64,000 nt of DNA from Micrasema longulum (Eukaryota; Arthropoda; Insecta; Trichoptera; Brachycentridae), in contig JAGVSM010004011.1 in NCBI GenBank assembly GCA_022494885.1, positions 426,372 to 490,371 on the forward strand, read 5' to 3'. Under the pieces are notes generated by a model. The model was not told the DNA's origin. It did no database searches and saw nothing but the letters and a program-made list of their open reading frames with translations. The stretch's first letter is position 1. Each line of letters begins with the position of its first letter. Position numbers and translations under genes: made by a program. Shown piece by piece: positions 1 to 11,030 of the stretch.

Positions 1-118
1 GCCCATGTTTGTCTTTGCTACATAATTTTATGATATTTTTATTCAGTTTCTTCTACATGTTTATCTTCATTTAATTGTTGTAATTAATTTTGGCCGTATA
101 GATAATAAATAAATATAT
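1..118 (+). mobile_element. LINE B 3' end (tail fragment)
   Basis: This is the last ~100 bases of a LINE B copy and it ends in an (AATA)n tail near 105-118. The same stretch recurs at about 20,060-20,165 on this strand and, reversed, at about 1,145-1,260. It carries no coding sequence and its 5' part lies outside the window. Confidence 0.6.
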
Positions 119-184
119 ACTAACAAAAAAATATTAATATGAAAAATAAAAAAGCAGCTAAACAATCTAAATTCAGATAGCTAG

Positions 185-450
185 ATTTGATGTAAGAAAG
201 GAACGGCGAAAGATCGGCTAAAAAGATTTACAATGTGAATGCTGATGGATACAGAAAATTAAAAAGAACGAATGATAACATCACCAAATCAAACAAATAA
301 TTAAAGATAAACATGCCAAAAGTCTAAGAATCGACGCGCGTGTATGAGAAGGTGTATGAATATAGAGTAAACAAGGTATATAAGTGATATGGTATTCTAT
401 CCTATCTGCCTACCCATACAGAATAAACGGCGTAATGGTACGTTTTTGTT
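185..450 (+). mobile_element. RTE-like LINE 3' relic
   Basis: This is a degraded end of the RTE-like family that is best preserved at 30,325-30,700 on the minus strand. Recognisable pieces are the stretch encoding the region before the GRPRKTW motif (around 190-290) and the 3' UTR, which includes the 'ctacccatacagaataaacggcgtaatgg'-type end at about 405-440. Frameshifts and stops remove any open frame. Assignment rests on similarity to the copies at 23.7, 30.3, 51.2 and 58.5 kb. Confidence 0.5.
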
Positions 451-1140
451 TTGTTTGAGATATATAAATAACAATATATGAAAAATAAAATGAAGAACAG
501 TAAAAAATAAATTATAATTATAAAATAATAAAAACATTTAGGTTCTTGAAGACAGCATTATATTCGTGAAACGTCTTTAGCTGACTTCTTCCGATTCTTA
601 AGTCACTCATTCTTTGTTCTATTGGGAATTTATTTTTGGAAGAGTTAGAAATCTCTCGAGGTAACAATTAGCGATTTCTTAAGAGAACGTAGCTAACGTC
701 TTCTGCGAAAAGCTCGGTTGAAAAACTCTGAAAGTACCAACGTAAACTTGATTCTAAAATAGACTTCACCAGTAAAGTAAAGGTCTAGTTACACGTTTAT
801 TTACTGCTAAGGCCACGCTACATTTCTCCGTTTACTTAACAGCCAATTACCGGAGCGGCTTTCAAAATGGTGGCGGTAAAAATGCTCTTCATTGAACGTG
901 ATACGATCGTTTCACGAATGTGTGTAGGTAATTTTTAAATTTATTTATATTAATGGGATAATAAAATATTATAAATATTTCAACAGTCATTATGATGTGG
1001 GCTTCTAAACCTTGTATTTTATGCAAACCGTATGCGTCGTGTTTCATGACGCGAATTTACAATTTTAGGTCTGTACACAATACAGATTTTTAAACTTTTA
1101 TAGAGAACGCTTTTGAGAAGAAAATTTCGGTAAATAAATT
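451..1140. other. No gene recognised
   Basis: AT-rich sequence without a convincing frame. Around 840-905 there is a CCAAT-like word followed by an aatggtggcgg motif. That resembles a promoter/YY1-type site, but nothing downstream supports a gene. Confidence 0.4.
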
Positions 1141-1144
1141 TACA

Positions 1145-1835
1145 GGGTATTTATTTATTTATTATATATACGGCCTAAGCCAATTACAACAGTTAAATGA
1201 AGAAACATAAATGCAAGAAACTGCACAAAAAGAACATAAAACTATTTAGCAAAGACAAATAAGGGCAAAACAATAATTGTACATAATATATTCATAAAAA
1301 CGAAAGATCTAAGGCTTCAAGCTAAACCATGCCAATCCAACTCCATCCCACACTGTTTAGTCGCGAAGAGATCTACGAAAACCCGGAAGATCTATCCCAA
1401 AGAATTCCAAGTCGTGTGATGAATTGACTGATCTACACATTCTGGACATTGGGGCATAAAAACCAAAGTTGCCCTTAGAAGATTTTATAAATAGCAGATT
1501 TTGACTTCTGGTGACACGGTTGGGAACATGAAAAGAAATTGATTGCAACAGAGATGGGACATCATTTAAAGCATTAAGTATTTTGAAAATGCATATAAGG
1601 TCCATCTCAGTTCTACGTCTCTCCAATGAAGACAGATTAAGAGATTGCTCTATTTCAAAATAGGAATAATAACCCCTTTGTAATCCGAGCAACCATGCCA
1701 CTTTTCTTAGAAAACGGTGTTGGACAGACTCGATATGGTCAATATGAGTCCTGTAGAATGGAAACCAAATAGGAGAAGCGTATTCTAGATGGGGTCGAAC
1801 TAGTGAGCAATAAAGAGTTTTGATGGTATTAATAA
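1145..1835 (-). mobile_element. LINE B, 5'-truncated, C-terminal end of the RT ORF
   Basis: Read on the minus strand, this is the end of a non-LTR retrotransposon ORF2. A frame at 1,701-1,357 encodes 114 aa, and sequence upstream of it extends the protein with the typical LEYASPIW and HIESVQHRFLRK motifs that follow the RT thumb in Jockey/CR1-group elements. It ends in a 3' UTR with (AATA)n at 1,145-1,165. No RT catalytic box is present, so the copy is dead on arrival. Related copies lie at 12,440-13,047 and 19,840-20,885. Confidence 0.8.
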
Positions 1836-1932
1836 TTATATATGTGTTAAACTGTTTTCGAGTTTTTAAAATTTAAAATATACTTCAACTAATTTTTGTT
1901 ATTTGTTTATATATTTATAAATTTATTTTTTT

Positions 1933-2086
1933 TTGCACTAAAACAGGCCAGGAGGTCTAATTACATCACAGAACACCCAGGCTAGAGAAAAATCCCGTTT
2001 GAATTTTCGTGTTCTCACCGGGAATTGAACCCGGAACCTTCCATCCGTGAGTCAAGCATCTTGACCACTACACCACAGAGGTCGCC
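1933..2086 (-). repeat. SINE4, tRNA-headed SINE
   Basis: On the minus strand the 5' end reads like a tRNA, with an A-box-like tgtagtggtcaag, a CTC-centred anticodon-like loop (Glu-like) and a B box close to GGTTCAATTCC. A short body ends in a gtgcaaaaaaaa tail at 1,933. Two further copies occur at 27,355-27,530 (plus) and 47,235-47,400 (minus). The acceptor stem does not pair, so this is a SINE head and not a tRNA gene. Confidence 0.8.
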
Positions 2087-2239
2087 AATATTTAAAAAAT
2101 ATTTTGATAGTTCTAGTCGGTTATTGAATATTTACTCAGTAAAAACCAAATACCGCCTATAGAACGCCTGCGTAACACATATTGTCCTCTACAGATGCGA
2201 ATCGCGGAACTTCGCTAGGGTCCATAAAATCAAAATACT

Positions 2240-2590
2240 GAGTTATAACATTAGGTGCCTCAGAATAATCTTGCGTGTGCGGTAGTTTGACTTTGTAAAG
2301 AATGGGGTAATGAACGGACGCAGCAAACTCCGGCACAAATGTCATCAAGCGGAGGCGATATGGTTGGCTGAGCCATATACTCCGGATGCCTCCTGAGAGC
2401 CTTAACCACGCTTGCCTACTTTACGAGGCATCAGGCTCTCGACGTCCTGGACGTCCGCTGCTGACTGTACATCGGCAGTTTATGTTAGAACTACGAGACG
2501 TGAACCTGATTTGGGAGAACGCACAGGATCTGGCAGCCGTTAAAAATGCACTGGGGCTCTTTGTGGAGACCAAATGCTCTAACTAGGGAG
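2240..2590 (+). mobile_element. LINE C-terminal relic (GHxLRMP ... RRPGRP type)
   Basis: The frame at 2,386-2,586 encodes 66 aa. In a neighbouring frame just upstream lies RRRYGWLSHILRMPPES. Together they match the tail of RTE/R4-like LINE proteins, in which an RRRWxWxGHxLR stretch precedes SRRPGRP and a tryptophan-rich end. An in-frame stop and a frameshift between the two parts mark it as a relic. It is more GC-rich than its surroundings. The exact clade is not certain. Confidence 0.6.
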
Positions 2591-2715
2591 CGGATCTGGA
2601 ATGAGTAACGAGTGATGGAATTCTTATTGTTTCCTTCTTGTAAATTTTGTTGGCGATTTATAAATTGAAATCCTGAAATTGATTGACATGTAACCATATT
2701 ATAAAATTGATTTAA

Positions 2716-3175
2716 ACCGGGTTGTGGTCGCGGACTAGCGGATCAGGAGGTCTAAGGTTCGAACTCGAAGTACCAAAAGTTAATTCACGTTTTCTAATAG
2801 TGAGTTTTTAAAACTCGTTGAAATGCGCTCAATTCATTCAAGAGATATTTAAATGCAAAAAATGCAATTTACATTCCTAATTTTCTTCATTCATCCTCCA
2901 CCACTCCTCACTCTACTTTCTTTCCCTTTCCTCCCCCTATCTACTAGTTTTGTCGCCTTTTCTTGTATTTTAATTTTTAGGAATAACCTTGTTTCAATTA
3001 CTTTTTACTGTATTTTTTATAAAGTGTAAAAACTGTCGCTTTATTTATTAAGTGAATGCATGTTATTGGATGGCAGGCCCTACTATCTATATATTTTTTT
3101 CTTTATTAATATTCTATGTATGTTCAACCAACATATCTGTTTGTATTCTAAACAAATAAAATAAAATAAATAATA
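2716..3175 (+). repeat. SINE2/K: tRNA-like head joined to retroposon tail K
   Basis: It starts with a tRNA-like segment (ggttgtggtcgcggactagc, then a B box close to GGTTCGAACTC at 2,756-2,768), followed by 'ctaatagtgagtt..actcgttgaaa', which is also found after the head at 3,880. From about 2,870 it runs into a pyrimidine-rich block and a 3' end (tggatggcaggccctacta, then an A/T tail). That tail recurs reversed at 29,885-30,255. It reads as a composite SINE of about 460 bp. Confidence 0.65.
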
Positions 3176-3787
3176 CATATTTTTTATCGTTAATCAACTA
3201 ATTTATTTTTAGAATTTCATCTACATGGGTGATTATGTTATCATTTTTTATTTAATACATATTAAAAAATATATATTGAATCCATTAAAAATGCTTTAAA
3301 AAAGCACGCTACCACCAGAAACTTGCATAATACAAGACAAAATTATTTGTTTGTGTTATTTGTATCTATTGAACTGAATTGAATTTTTTTATTAGTTTGG
3401 TTTTTATTTTTGTATTTTCGTATACCAAGCTAAAGCGTAAATAATTACACCATCTGAAACTAAATAGCTTAATCGTTTTTCAATTTCCTGTAAGAGTTGT
3501 TAGGTCCGTAGTCCGTAATGAGAGGTAGTTATACAATCTACGTGTTATACGCCTTTATTTAGCAAAGTGAGTTGGATAAGATAAGCAGAAAAACTTGTGA
3601 GAAATAATTCACTTAGAAGAACTAAGTAACATGGCAATCTTGTACATGGCAAAGAATGTTTTTCATGTATTTTTTGTTTTACATTTAACAACATGTGTCT
3701 AATGAAATATCTTAAGGATTATTTATGAATATCGCTTCTGAGCGATGGTTATAGCGCATGTCCGAAATTGCTATTTTTCAGAGAAAC

Positions 3788-4400
3788 TAGGTTCACACGA
3801 GTACAATACAATAAACAAGACAATATTGTCTTGTCCCAGCTCCGTGAATAGCCACGACCGTGGAGGACGGAATAGATCGGGTTGTGGTCCTGTGGCTAGT
3901 GTCTCGGACTCACGGACCAAAGGTCTGTGGTTCGAATCCCACTCTACCCCAACTTGATTCCATTTTCTAATAGTGAGTTATTTACAACTCGTTGAAAATG
4001 GCCCTCAAAATTAAATATTTGGGTAAATCATAAGAACGCAAATATTTCTTTTTTATAAAAAAAAAAAAAAAAAAACATTGGGACAATTAAATTAGGTCGT
4101 AGTTTACACGTGGAACTCTGCGAAAATGAACAAAATACGACGTGCGTTATGAGCGAGTTCGCAAAAAAAAATTGTTTCGTTTATTCCAAGACGTATTATA
4201 ATAAGCAAGTGGCTATCGTCCAACTGTCCTGTGCGTGAGCGTTTTCACAAGGATAATGCGGCCGAGCGCGGTAGTGGGCATAATATTTTATCCTGCGGAG
4301 AAAGTCTGTTCGTCTATCTCAGTAACAATTTTTCAATTTTTCGGCACATTGTCCTGTCCTTCGGATTACCGGCCTTAAGTGTCACCTGGGGGCTTTCTTG
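3788..4400 (+). repeat. Family Y element, interrupted by SINE2
   Basis: The start (ttcacacgagtacaatac) and the block at about 4,255-4,385 (tcctgcggaga ... cattgtcctgtcctt) both align with the element at 62,818-63,095. Between them sits SINE2 (3,880-4,075). Family Y uses an inverted terminal motif ACACGAGNACAAT, also seen as a 66-bp minimal foldback at 5,360-5,425. The 78-codon frame at 4,231-4,467 lies in this repeat and is not treated as a gene. Confidence 0.45.
3880..4078 (+). repeat. SINE2 copy
   Basis: It has a tRNA-like head with a canonical B box, GGTTCGAATCC, at about 3,930-3,940. The family body 'ctaatagtgagttat..caactcgttgaaa' follows. The copy ends in a long A run (4,058-4,076). 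It shares its first ~120 bp with 2,716-2,835 and then lacks the K tail. Confidence 0.65.
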
Positions 4401-4489
4401 TGCTCCAGACTGTAATAACGTTTCCTATCACTGTCGACATAAAGGGGATTTTTTTTGGTTAAAGTAATTTATTTATTTATTTATTCATA

Positions 4490-4855
4490 GTTACAATACA
4501 AGAGCATCAAATAATTTAACTTGCGAACAACCTAGGACCAACAGAAAAAGAAACAGGTTTTTGTATACAGCAATAATTTTTTACAATTCACTTTCTAATG
4601 ATCTAAAAAATAAACAAAATAAATACGTACTTAAAAAACACCTAAATAAAACAGTTCTTACAGCCCGTGTGACGAGTGATATGTGATGTTATTTTATTTA
4701 ATTTTTATTTAAACTATTGTGTTATTATATATAATATCCCCTCATACCAGCACTTTTGCTGAATGGGAATATTTCGTACTGATAAAATGTAATATGTAAA
4801 GTTTTGTATTTTGTAGTAGTTTTGTAGTATTTTGTCATAAATAAATCTAAAAATC
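4490..4855 (+). mobile_element. LINE O, C-terminal end and 3' UTR
   Basis: One frame reads IIFYNSLSNDLKNKQNKY and then a lysine-rich LKKHLNK end. This is the usual terminus of Jockey/CR1-like ORF2 proteins (YNxLPxxLK ... FKKxLxxxL). A short 3' UTR ends in ataaataaatc near 4,850. The copy is heavily 5'-truncated. Confidence 0.55.
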
Positions 4856-5359
4856 TATTTTACTCTTACAAATTATAAACAATAATTAAAATAATGTGAC
4901 CTCACTGGGATAATCCGTGCCGAGGACACTAAACAACATACTTTTTTGAAATGTTTGTACATTTGAGAATAAACAAAGAAGACTAACTTAATCAACAGAG
5001 ATAATAACAAATATTCAGACTGTTTTAAAAACTAGGAATATTTGTACATTATTTTTATTACAAAACGCACAATGAACTGGGTGATGGATTTATTTTATTT
5101 ATACTTCCCCTTGTCCCTACCTTGTAGACGATAAGGGGAGGGGGTTTAGAGTGACAGTGAAAGGGATATTAAAAGTTGTAAATGTAAGTATTTTTTTGCG
5201 CTTTTTCTTACTGAATTTGGTTAGTAGAGGAAGAAATATAATCAATTCGTAATGAAAAAAAATAATGCTTGCTTGTATGAGTGAATCCAAAGAAAGACAT
5301 CTAGTCTTTGCAGCGGATTCGGGTATGTGGTGGATGCTTTCAATGTCCTTTGAATTACT

Positions 5360-5425
5360 GTTTACACGAGGACAATAGGTTAGAGCTGCTGTGACGGTAC
5401 AACATTGTATTGTCCTCGTGTGAAA
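5360..5425. repeat. Family Y minimal foldback
   Basis: The two ends are inverted copies of tacacgaggacaata (5,363-5,377 and 5,408-5,422), separated by about 30 bases. The terminal motif is that of family Y at 3,788 and 62,818. It may be a solo-terminus deletion derivative. Confidence 0.5.
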
Positions 5426-5429
5426 GTTA

Positions 5430-6080
5430 CTTTAGCATGCATAAACGTTCCTGGATAGATTTTCTAATAGCACGATTAACGATTTATTTCTCAAAATATT
5501 CGTGTGGCCTTCCAAGCAAAAATTTCAATGTTTTACATTTTTACTCAAAAATATTATAAATAATTTTCAAAATTAATTTTTTTAGTCTTTCTTTACACAT
5601 AATAAATAAATATTTTTTATCCACAGGAATCAATTTATTTCTTCATCGATATGTTAAACCTACCTTTAAGTATACTCGTAGTAATAAAAATAGATTACTA
5701 CTACCCAATGCAAAGTTAGTATTATAACAAAGAGATTAGTACGTCTTTAAATAGTACCCAGACAAAAAGTATTGTTTTTATTAAAAAATTTAATATTTAT
5801 TAAAACCAAAATTAAACAATACACGTAAAGTAACAACAAATAACTGGACCCATTACGGGTTTCACATAAGAACAATAATATTTAAAAAAAAACATAACAC
5901 ATAGTTCACTAAACGAAAATAGGATGGGAAAAAAGGAAGGAAAAGAGAATGGAAAATAAGGAAGATGAAAGAAAAGAAAAAAAAATATATAAAAATTCTA
6001 TATACCTTGCTTTTACATTATTTTTTTATATGTTATTTTCGTTCTTATCACATACCTAAATATTAAAATTTTAGGGCCAT
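5430..6080. other. No feature recognised
   Basis: AT-rich non-coding sequence with simple A/T runs. It includes an A+G-rich stretch at 5,920-5,990. Confidence 0.4.
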
Positions 6081-6083
6081 TTA

Positions 6084-6389
6084 CTGGCAAAAAGCTTTAA
6101 CTCTCAAATCCCTGTTTTGAGAAATCAAGCATTTAAGTTTTGTTGCAATTTTACTCTTTTATATCATATTTAAATATAGTAAGATGTTAAGTGCTCATTT
6201 AAGAATATTTTTTTAAATTTTTCCGTTTCTTAATTTTATTTTAAGTAAATATTGAATTATTTAAAGCTTTTAGTCTGAATAAAGTACCTGAGTGAAGTGA
6301 ATTTTGCCAATTTGTCGAGCGTGAAAAACTTTATAAAACTGCATTATTAAGTCAAATCCGCATATTTTCAAGTTAACGTTTTTTGCCAG
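6084..6389. mobile_element. 306-bp MITE with TA target duplication
   Basis: The termini are inverted, CTGGCAAAAA then gctttaact on the left and the complement of ctggcaaaaaacgttaact on the right. TA flanks both ends (6,082-6,083 and 6,390-6,391). There is no coding capacity. TA flanks point to a Tc1/mariner-type mobiliser, but the TIR matches no family I can name. Confidence 0.6.
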
Positions 6390-6829
6390 TATACCCACAA
6401 TATTATAACGTAATATATGCACCGTTTATATGATATAACGTAATATTGTAATGTTTGTCAGATTTTAAAAATATTATTAACCACACCGAAATAATAAAAT
6501 ATTGCTGCTTAAAACTAGGAACACTCGAGATACTTAACGTTTTTATTAGATTTAAATTTTCTTGTCTGGGCGAGTTTATACAATTATTCAGCGAAGTATC
6601 ACAAAGAACGACCCAAGTTTCTCTCTAAGTCCTGAGAGTATTTACTCTGTTAAAACTCACAGGAAGTTTCCATGAAGCGTCCAGAGACTGCAGAATATCA
6701 GAAAATCCATTTCCTCTTATATATTCCTCACGGAGTAACTCCGCTAAGAACACGATAGGTTAGTGTGTCAAGGAAAAAGTACCGAATGAGGAAGGACCTT
6801 TATTCTGCAAGGACTTTTATTTTATTTTA

Positions 6830-7187
6830 CTTGACTAACAAAGTGGACTCGAGGCGAACAAAGGACATTGTTTAAACAGCGATTAGCTACTTTATGTGGC
6901 CGGCTACGCTCTTAAAATAGAATTTAGAAATAAACATAGTTACACAGCTTATTCATTTCTTAAACGCTCTTTCAACCACTACAAGAAGTTCTTAAAGCTG
7001 TACTGCCTCTTCTCCTTCTTTTTTCCTTCCTATCACCCGCTCTCTCCTTTTGTTTTAAATTTTTGTATAAAATTATACTTGTAATTTTCTCAAACTGAAT
7101 GGTTTGGGTAGGTAGGAAGAAATGGCCTTAAGGCTATATTCCCGCCCTTATATGTACATCAATTGTATATGTACATAAAAATAATAA
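6830..7187 (+). mobile_element. LINE M 3' end with conserved hairpin
   Basis: The diagnostic part is 7,103-7,187: ggtaggtaggaagaaa, a short stem-loop (tggccttaaggcta), then cccgcc and a tgtaca motif. It ends in an ataataata tail. The same 3' module appears at 15,025-15,112, 35,700-35,825 and 37,396-37,470. The 62-codon frame at 6,896-7,084 lies just upstream and shows no recognisable motif, so it may be decayed LINE ORF or UTR. Confidence 0.6.
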
Positions 7188-7189
7188 TA

Positions 7190-7861
7190 CTGCCGTGCAG
7201 AGCCTAAACCGCCATAACTCACATTTTTAGTTTTTGAGGTATTTATTGATTCGTAACCAGCATTTAATTAGCTATAATTATATCCAACTCTTTTTTCTAC
7301 GATAACTGAAAGGTTGTAAATTAAATACTTAAACATGAAGTAGCATCAAGTTTTAAGCCCATAAATGATTAAAATACTAACTGAAATGCGGTTTAAAAAA
7401 AAAAATTGCTAGATTATGCTTAATATTTTTATTTACAAAAATAAACGCCAAGTGTTTTATCTTTTTTTTTAAAAAAAATAATGTTTCCTTTAATTTAAAA
7501 TACTTATACTTAAAAGACTATCTGCTATCAATCTTCTCAAAAAATCAACTAAAATGCAGTAAACATTATCAAACACTGAAATTTAGGCTGTAATAATGAC
7601 TAAAAGTAGCTTTTTTAATACTGCATTTTAAATAGTTTTAGGCAACATTTTGTCAGCTTTGAATGTTTTATTTTTCTATTTTTCTAATGACGTAGATGAC
7701 ACTTTTTAAATTCAATTTTGATTGTCAATATTATAGCATTATTATGAAATTTAAAAAATTGAAGATTGTATCAATATTGCGATATACTTGTTTGTAATTT
7801 TTTTGGGTTTTTCCCGAAAGTGGATTTTTTTAATTACGCCGGTTTAGGGCTTGCGTGGCAG
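7190..7861. mobile_element. 672-bp MITE with ~30-bp terminal inverted repeats
   Basis: The left end begins CTGCCGTGCAGAGCCTAAAC and the right end is its near-perfect complement (last bases ..GGTTTAGGGCTTGCGTGGCAG). TA flanks both ends (7,188-7,189 and 7,862-7,863). The interior is AT-rich with no coding capacity. It sits directly behind the LINE M tail, so it inserted into that tail. It is probably a non-autonomous Tc1/mariner-superfamily element. Confidence 0.75.
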
Positions 7862-7863
7862 TA

Positions 7864-8545
7864 TAGTAAACAGTAGTTATATTGTGTTCACAGCAGAATA
7901 ATGGGTAAGTTATGGAGTATCTGAATTGTTTTTAGGTAATGTGCATAAGGTAGGTTTTCGATCCGTAATACGAGTATGTATATATAGCATTTTTCATATA
8001 ACCTGATAAAAAACATTAAATATTATGCCGTTTTTTTTTAAATGCACATACGATAATAAACTTTGAAAAAGATGCAAAATAAAATATCGTTTGAATGCGA
8101 TACGATTTTATGCTTCGTTAAAGACGTAAAGTAAGATACACTACAAATGGCATATAATGTTTCACATCAGGGTTAATTAAAAATAATACTGTATGTGTAA
8201 CATGCAATAATTATTACGATAATTACTATCATACAAACGATGTTTCTAATCATAAAAAGCACTGACGATAATATACTTTTTTGTTCTGAATAAAATAGCA
8301 AATATGAAATATTAATGATAAAATTTAATAAATTTAACATAATTTATCATCAAGTAGGTTTTTGCTGTCTTTCATACGAATCCATATTTTAGTTAATATA
8401 TTATGAATCTGTTGTTGGAGTTTCTATTGTTCGTAGTAGAGATTAAGTTTAAAAGGCTTAATCACATTTCTTTAATAAGGTTTATTCTTCGCATAAGCCG
8501 GATTTATTTTAATAAAAAAGCTTTTTAAAAACAAAAAGATGGTTG
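7864..8545. other. No feature recognised
   Basis: AT-rich intergenic sequence. No frame, tRNA-like or terminal-repeat signal was found. Confidence 0.4.
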
Positions 8546-8849
8546 GTCTAGTCCAGAGGTCGGCAGGAGCGGCTCGCGAGCCGCATGCGGCTCTTTGTCT
8601 AGATGTTTGCGGCTCTTCGCTTTCTTCGGACACAAACTCCAATTTCACCTTATCTCAAGCAACCTTATAACTTAGATAGACCCGCCAAACAAACTTCGAC
8701 TCGTACGGCATACTCTCTACCACCCTTTAGCCCGTCCGCAAATGACCACACTCGAAAGAGAAAAATCTAATTTAATTTCTTAGCACAAGTAGACGGCTAT
8801 AAAACAACTGTCCAAAGCAGAATCAATAATATTTGATACATGGATTAGT

Positions 8850-9690
8850 TTGCCTGACACATATGATACGTTAAAAAACTTGCTTATGTTCGCAGTTTGC
8901 TCGAGTATGCCTCTTCTGTTTGGTCTCCAAAATATGTCACACATAAAGAAAAGTTCGAGAAAAATCAATGGACATTTCTTAGACATCTTAACTGGAGATG
9001 CAGGAATACCGATCTCAATTATATGTCTTCCTGCAAAAAGCACCACTTGCTTACTTTAGAAGATCGCCGTCTACTATTAGACATGGGGGTGCTTCATGAC
9101 ATACTCAGTGGACGCCTTGATAGTCTGGCTCTTATGTCGGAGATATCATTAAATGTCCCCGGCTACCGCACCCGTCACACGTCGAGCTCTCTATTTCATG
9201 TGCCAGCAGTTCGTACGAACTATGCCCTGAACTCTCCACTTATACGGTTTGCTCGTGAATATAATTTGAACTTTCCCCTTATTGATCCATTTGATTGTAA
9301 AAAAAATAACATTTAAAATGCGCGTCTTAAAACATACTTTTTTGTCTTATACTTAGTTTCAATAATAAAGTCTTATTTTATCTTATTTTATTTTATTTTA
9401 TTTTATCTCTAATTCTTAATATTTTATATATATATATATATTTTCGACACTTGACGCTTGTGCAATATTTACACACATGTTCACACTCATTCCAATATAA
9501 CACCCACTCACCCACCTCCTCACTCGCTTACACTCACACAAACACACTAGTATGTATTGTACGTGTATTTAATGTATTTCTGTGGATATCTGTCATTGGT
9601 TTTATTCTCTGTATATTTTATTTGTTATATTTTAGTCAAATGTATTACTGTTGATATCCCCAATAAATAAAAAATAAATAAAATAAAAAA
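8850..9690 (+). mobile_element. LINE C, 5'-truncated, best-preserved LINE end in the window
   Basis: An open frame of 139 aa (8,897-9,316) starts in the LEYASSVWSP motif that follows the RT domain. It continues through LEDRRLLLDMGVLHD and ends in VRTNYALNSPLIRFAREYN, the standard C-terminal signature of Jockey/CR1-like ORF2. A frameshift lies just upstream of the first motif, and no RT catalytic box is present. The 3' UTR has a CA-rich block (9,460-9,545) and ends in (AATA)n/(A)n at about 9,690. The copy at 40,335-41,195 has the same layout. It sits inside the hAT relic and is therefore younger. Confidence 0.85.
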
Positions 9691-9734
9691 AACTAGCTTT
9701 TTGTATTCTCACAATCTTTGGCCTTCCATATACT

Positions 9735-9960
9735 CGTATAAGCGAACAAACATTTCCAACTATGAACCGAATAAAAAAAAACATAGAAACAGAATAACGG
9801 ATAAAAATACAATTATGTATTCAATTAAAAACAAGTAGCTACTTGCCAGATATAGTAAAGCCCTTAAAAGAGATGCATGGATACCGTTCAAATTTAATTT
9901 CTTAATAAATTATAAATCATTCTTAACTGTAACATTGATGTACAAAAAATGAATAATAAA
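9735..9960 (+). pseudogene. hAT transposase C-terminal (dimerisation) relic
   Basis: Translation gives ISEQTFPTMNRIKKN, and after a frameshift RITDKN. These correspond to the hAT C-terminal dimerisation motif (CExxFSxMnxiKxxxRxrLtdxxL). A downstream frame reads SSYLPDIVKPLKRDAW. Stops and the frameshift make it non-functional. The upstream catalytic region is missing. Confidence 0.65.
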
Positions 9961-10124
9961 ACAATAAATAAATGTAAGTAAAACATATCTAACCCTTTTC
10001 CCTAAAAATCCACCTCTAAATATACGTATATGACATATATGTGGCTCTCTGGTTCTTTAGTTATCCTGTTTTCATGACAATTTGGCTCTTCTCATTTGAC
10101 AAACTGCCGACCCCTGGTCGAGTC

Positions 10125-10765
10125 CAAAGAAAATAATAATAACCGATACTTACGCTGCTTCTAGTTATCTCTTTTGCTCTGTGGAAATTATCGCAAGGGT
10201 TCATACAACAGTATAATTTCTAAAAAAAAAAAAATTCTACAGTATAAATTTTTAAAAAACATGACTGATATTAAAATATTTTTTTTTCTTCGCTGGAAAT
10301 ACTTGTATAATAATATATAGACGGAATACATTAAAAAGTCAAAATTGGCGTTTTGTGGGTTACGATATTATACCAGGGGCGAACCGTCCAAATAAGCGAT
10401 TATGCACACCTTTATATTTTACTTTCGATAATAATGTTTTATAGTAACTATATTTATGGGAAAAATATTAAAATATTTTTTATTTATTATAAATCACCAC
10501 CACTGTTTATATCTGCCGCAAAAAAATATCGATAAAATGCGCCCAGCGCCATTTCGTTCTAAGTGAACGATGAATCTTTCCGATCACCTTAGCTTAATCC
10601 TCCATACAAAAAAGTACACTATATATTTTACATTTTTAACCCAGTCGTGGTTTTTTAGTACGAAAATAAGCTTGCAGATTACAAATATTATTTGAAGATT
10701 CTCTATTCGAAAACTAGTATTTCGAACACTATTTCCGATAAACTGTTTTTTTTTCTTTTATAGAA
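10125..10765. other. No gene recognised
   Basis: AT-rich sequence with poly-A and poly-T runs. The 60-codon frame at 10,353-10,535 has AT-driven composition and no motif. Confidence 0.4.
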
Positions 10766-11030
10766 TCATCATCATAATTCCCTTTCTAAACTTAATGGTG
10801 CGTAGGGCACTGCACTGATACACCAATCGTAACGTATCATGATCGTTTTTGTTACGTGTATGTAAGATGATCAGTCTTACGCTTCAAGTACCAGTCCAGG
10901 GACTATAAAATATTCTGCAGTGAATACACAATTTTAAATAAATAATTCATTATTAATCATATCGGGAATCGAACCCGAGACCTGTTGCATGGTTGACAAA
11001 CACGCTGAGCACTACACCACGAGGCCTACC
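10766..11030 (-). repeat. SINE1 copy (tRNA-Gly-like head)
   Basis: The minus strand starts ggtaggcctcgtggtgtagt, has an A box, and carries a B box (GGTTCGATTCC) at about 10,970. The body contains 'tagtccctggactggtacttgaagcg' and ends in atgatgatt. The best-preserved relatives are at 17,335-17,860 and 32,262-32,455. Confidence 0.8.

Larger units (their letters stand above)
8554..10116 (+). mobile_element. hAT transposon relic (interrupted by a LINE)
   Basis: Termini are CAGAGGTCGGCA on the left and TGCCGACCCCTG on the right. They are inverted to each other and typical of hAT elements. Flanking 8-bp direct repeats GTCTAGTC (8,546-8,553) and GTCGAGTC (10,117-10,124) differ at one base, as expected for an old hAT insertion. 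Subterminal 'gcggctc' repeats are present at both sides. A LINE copy (about 8,850-9,690) is inserted inside, so the hAT part proper is about 730 bp. It retains only the end of a transposase (9,735-9,960). Confidence 0.8.
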
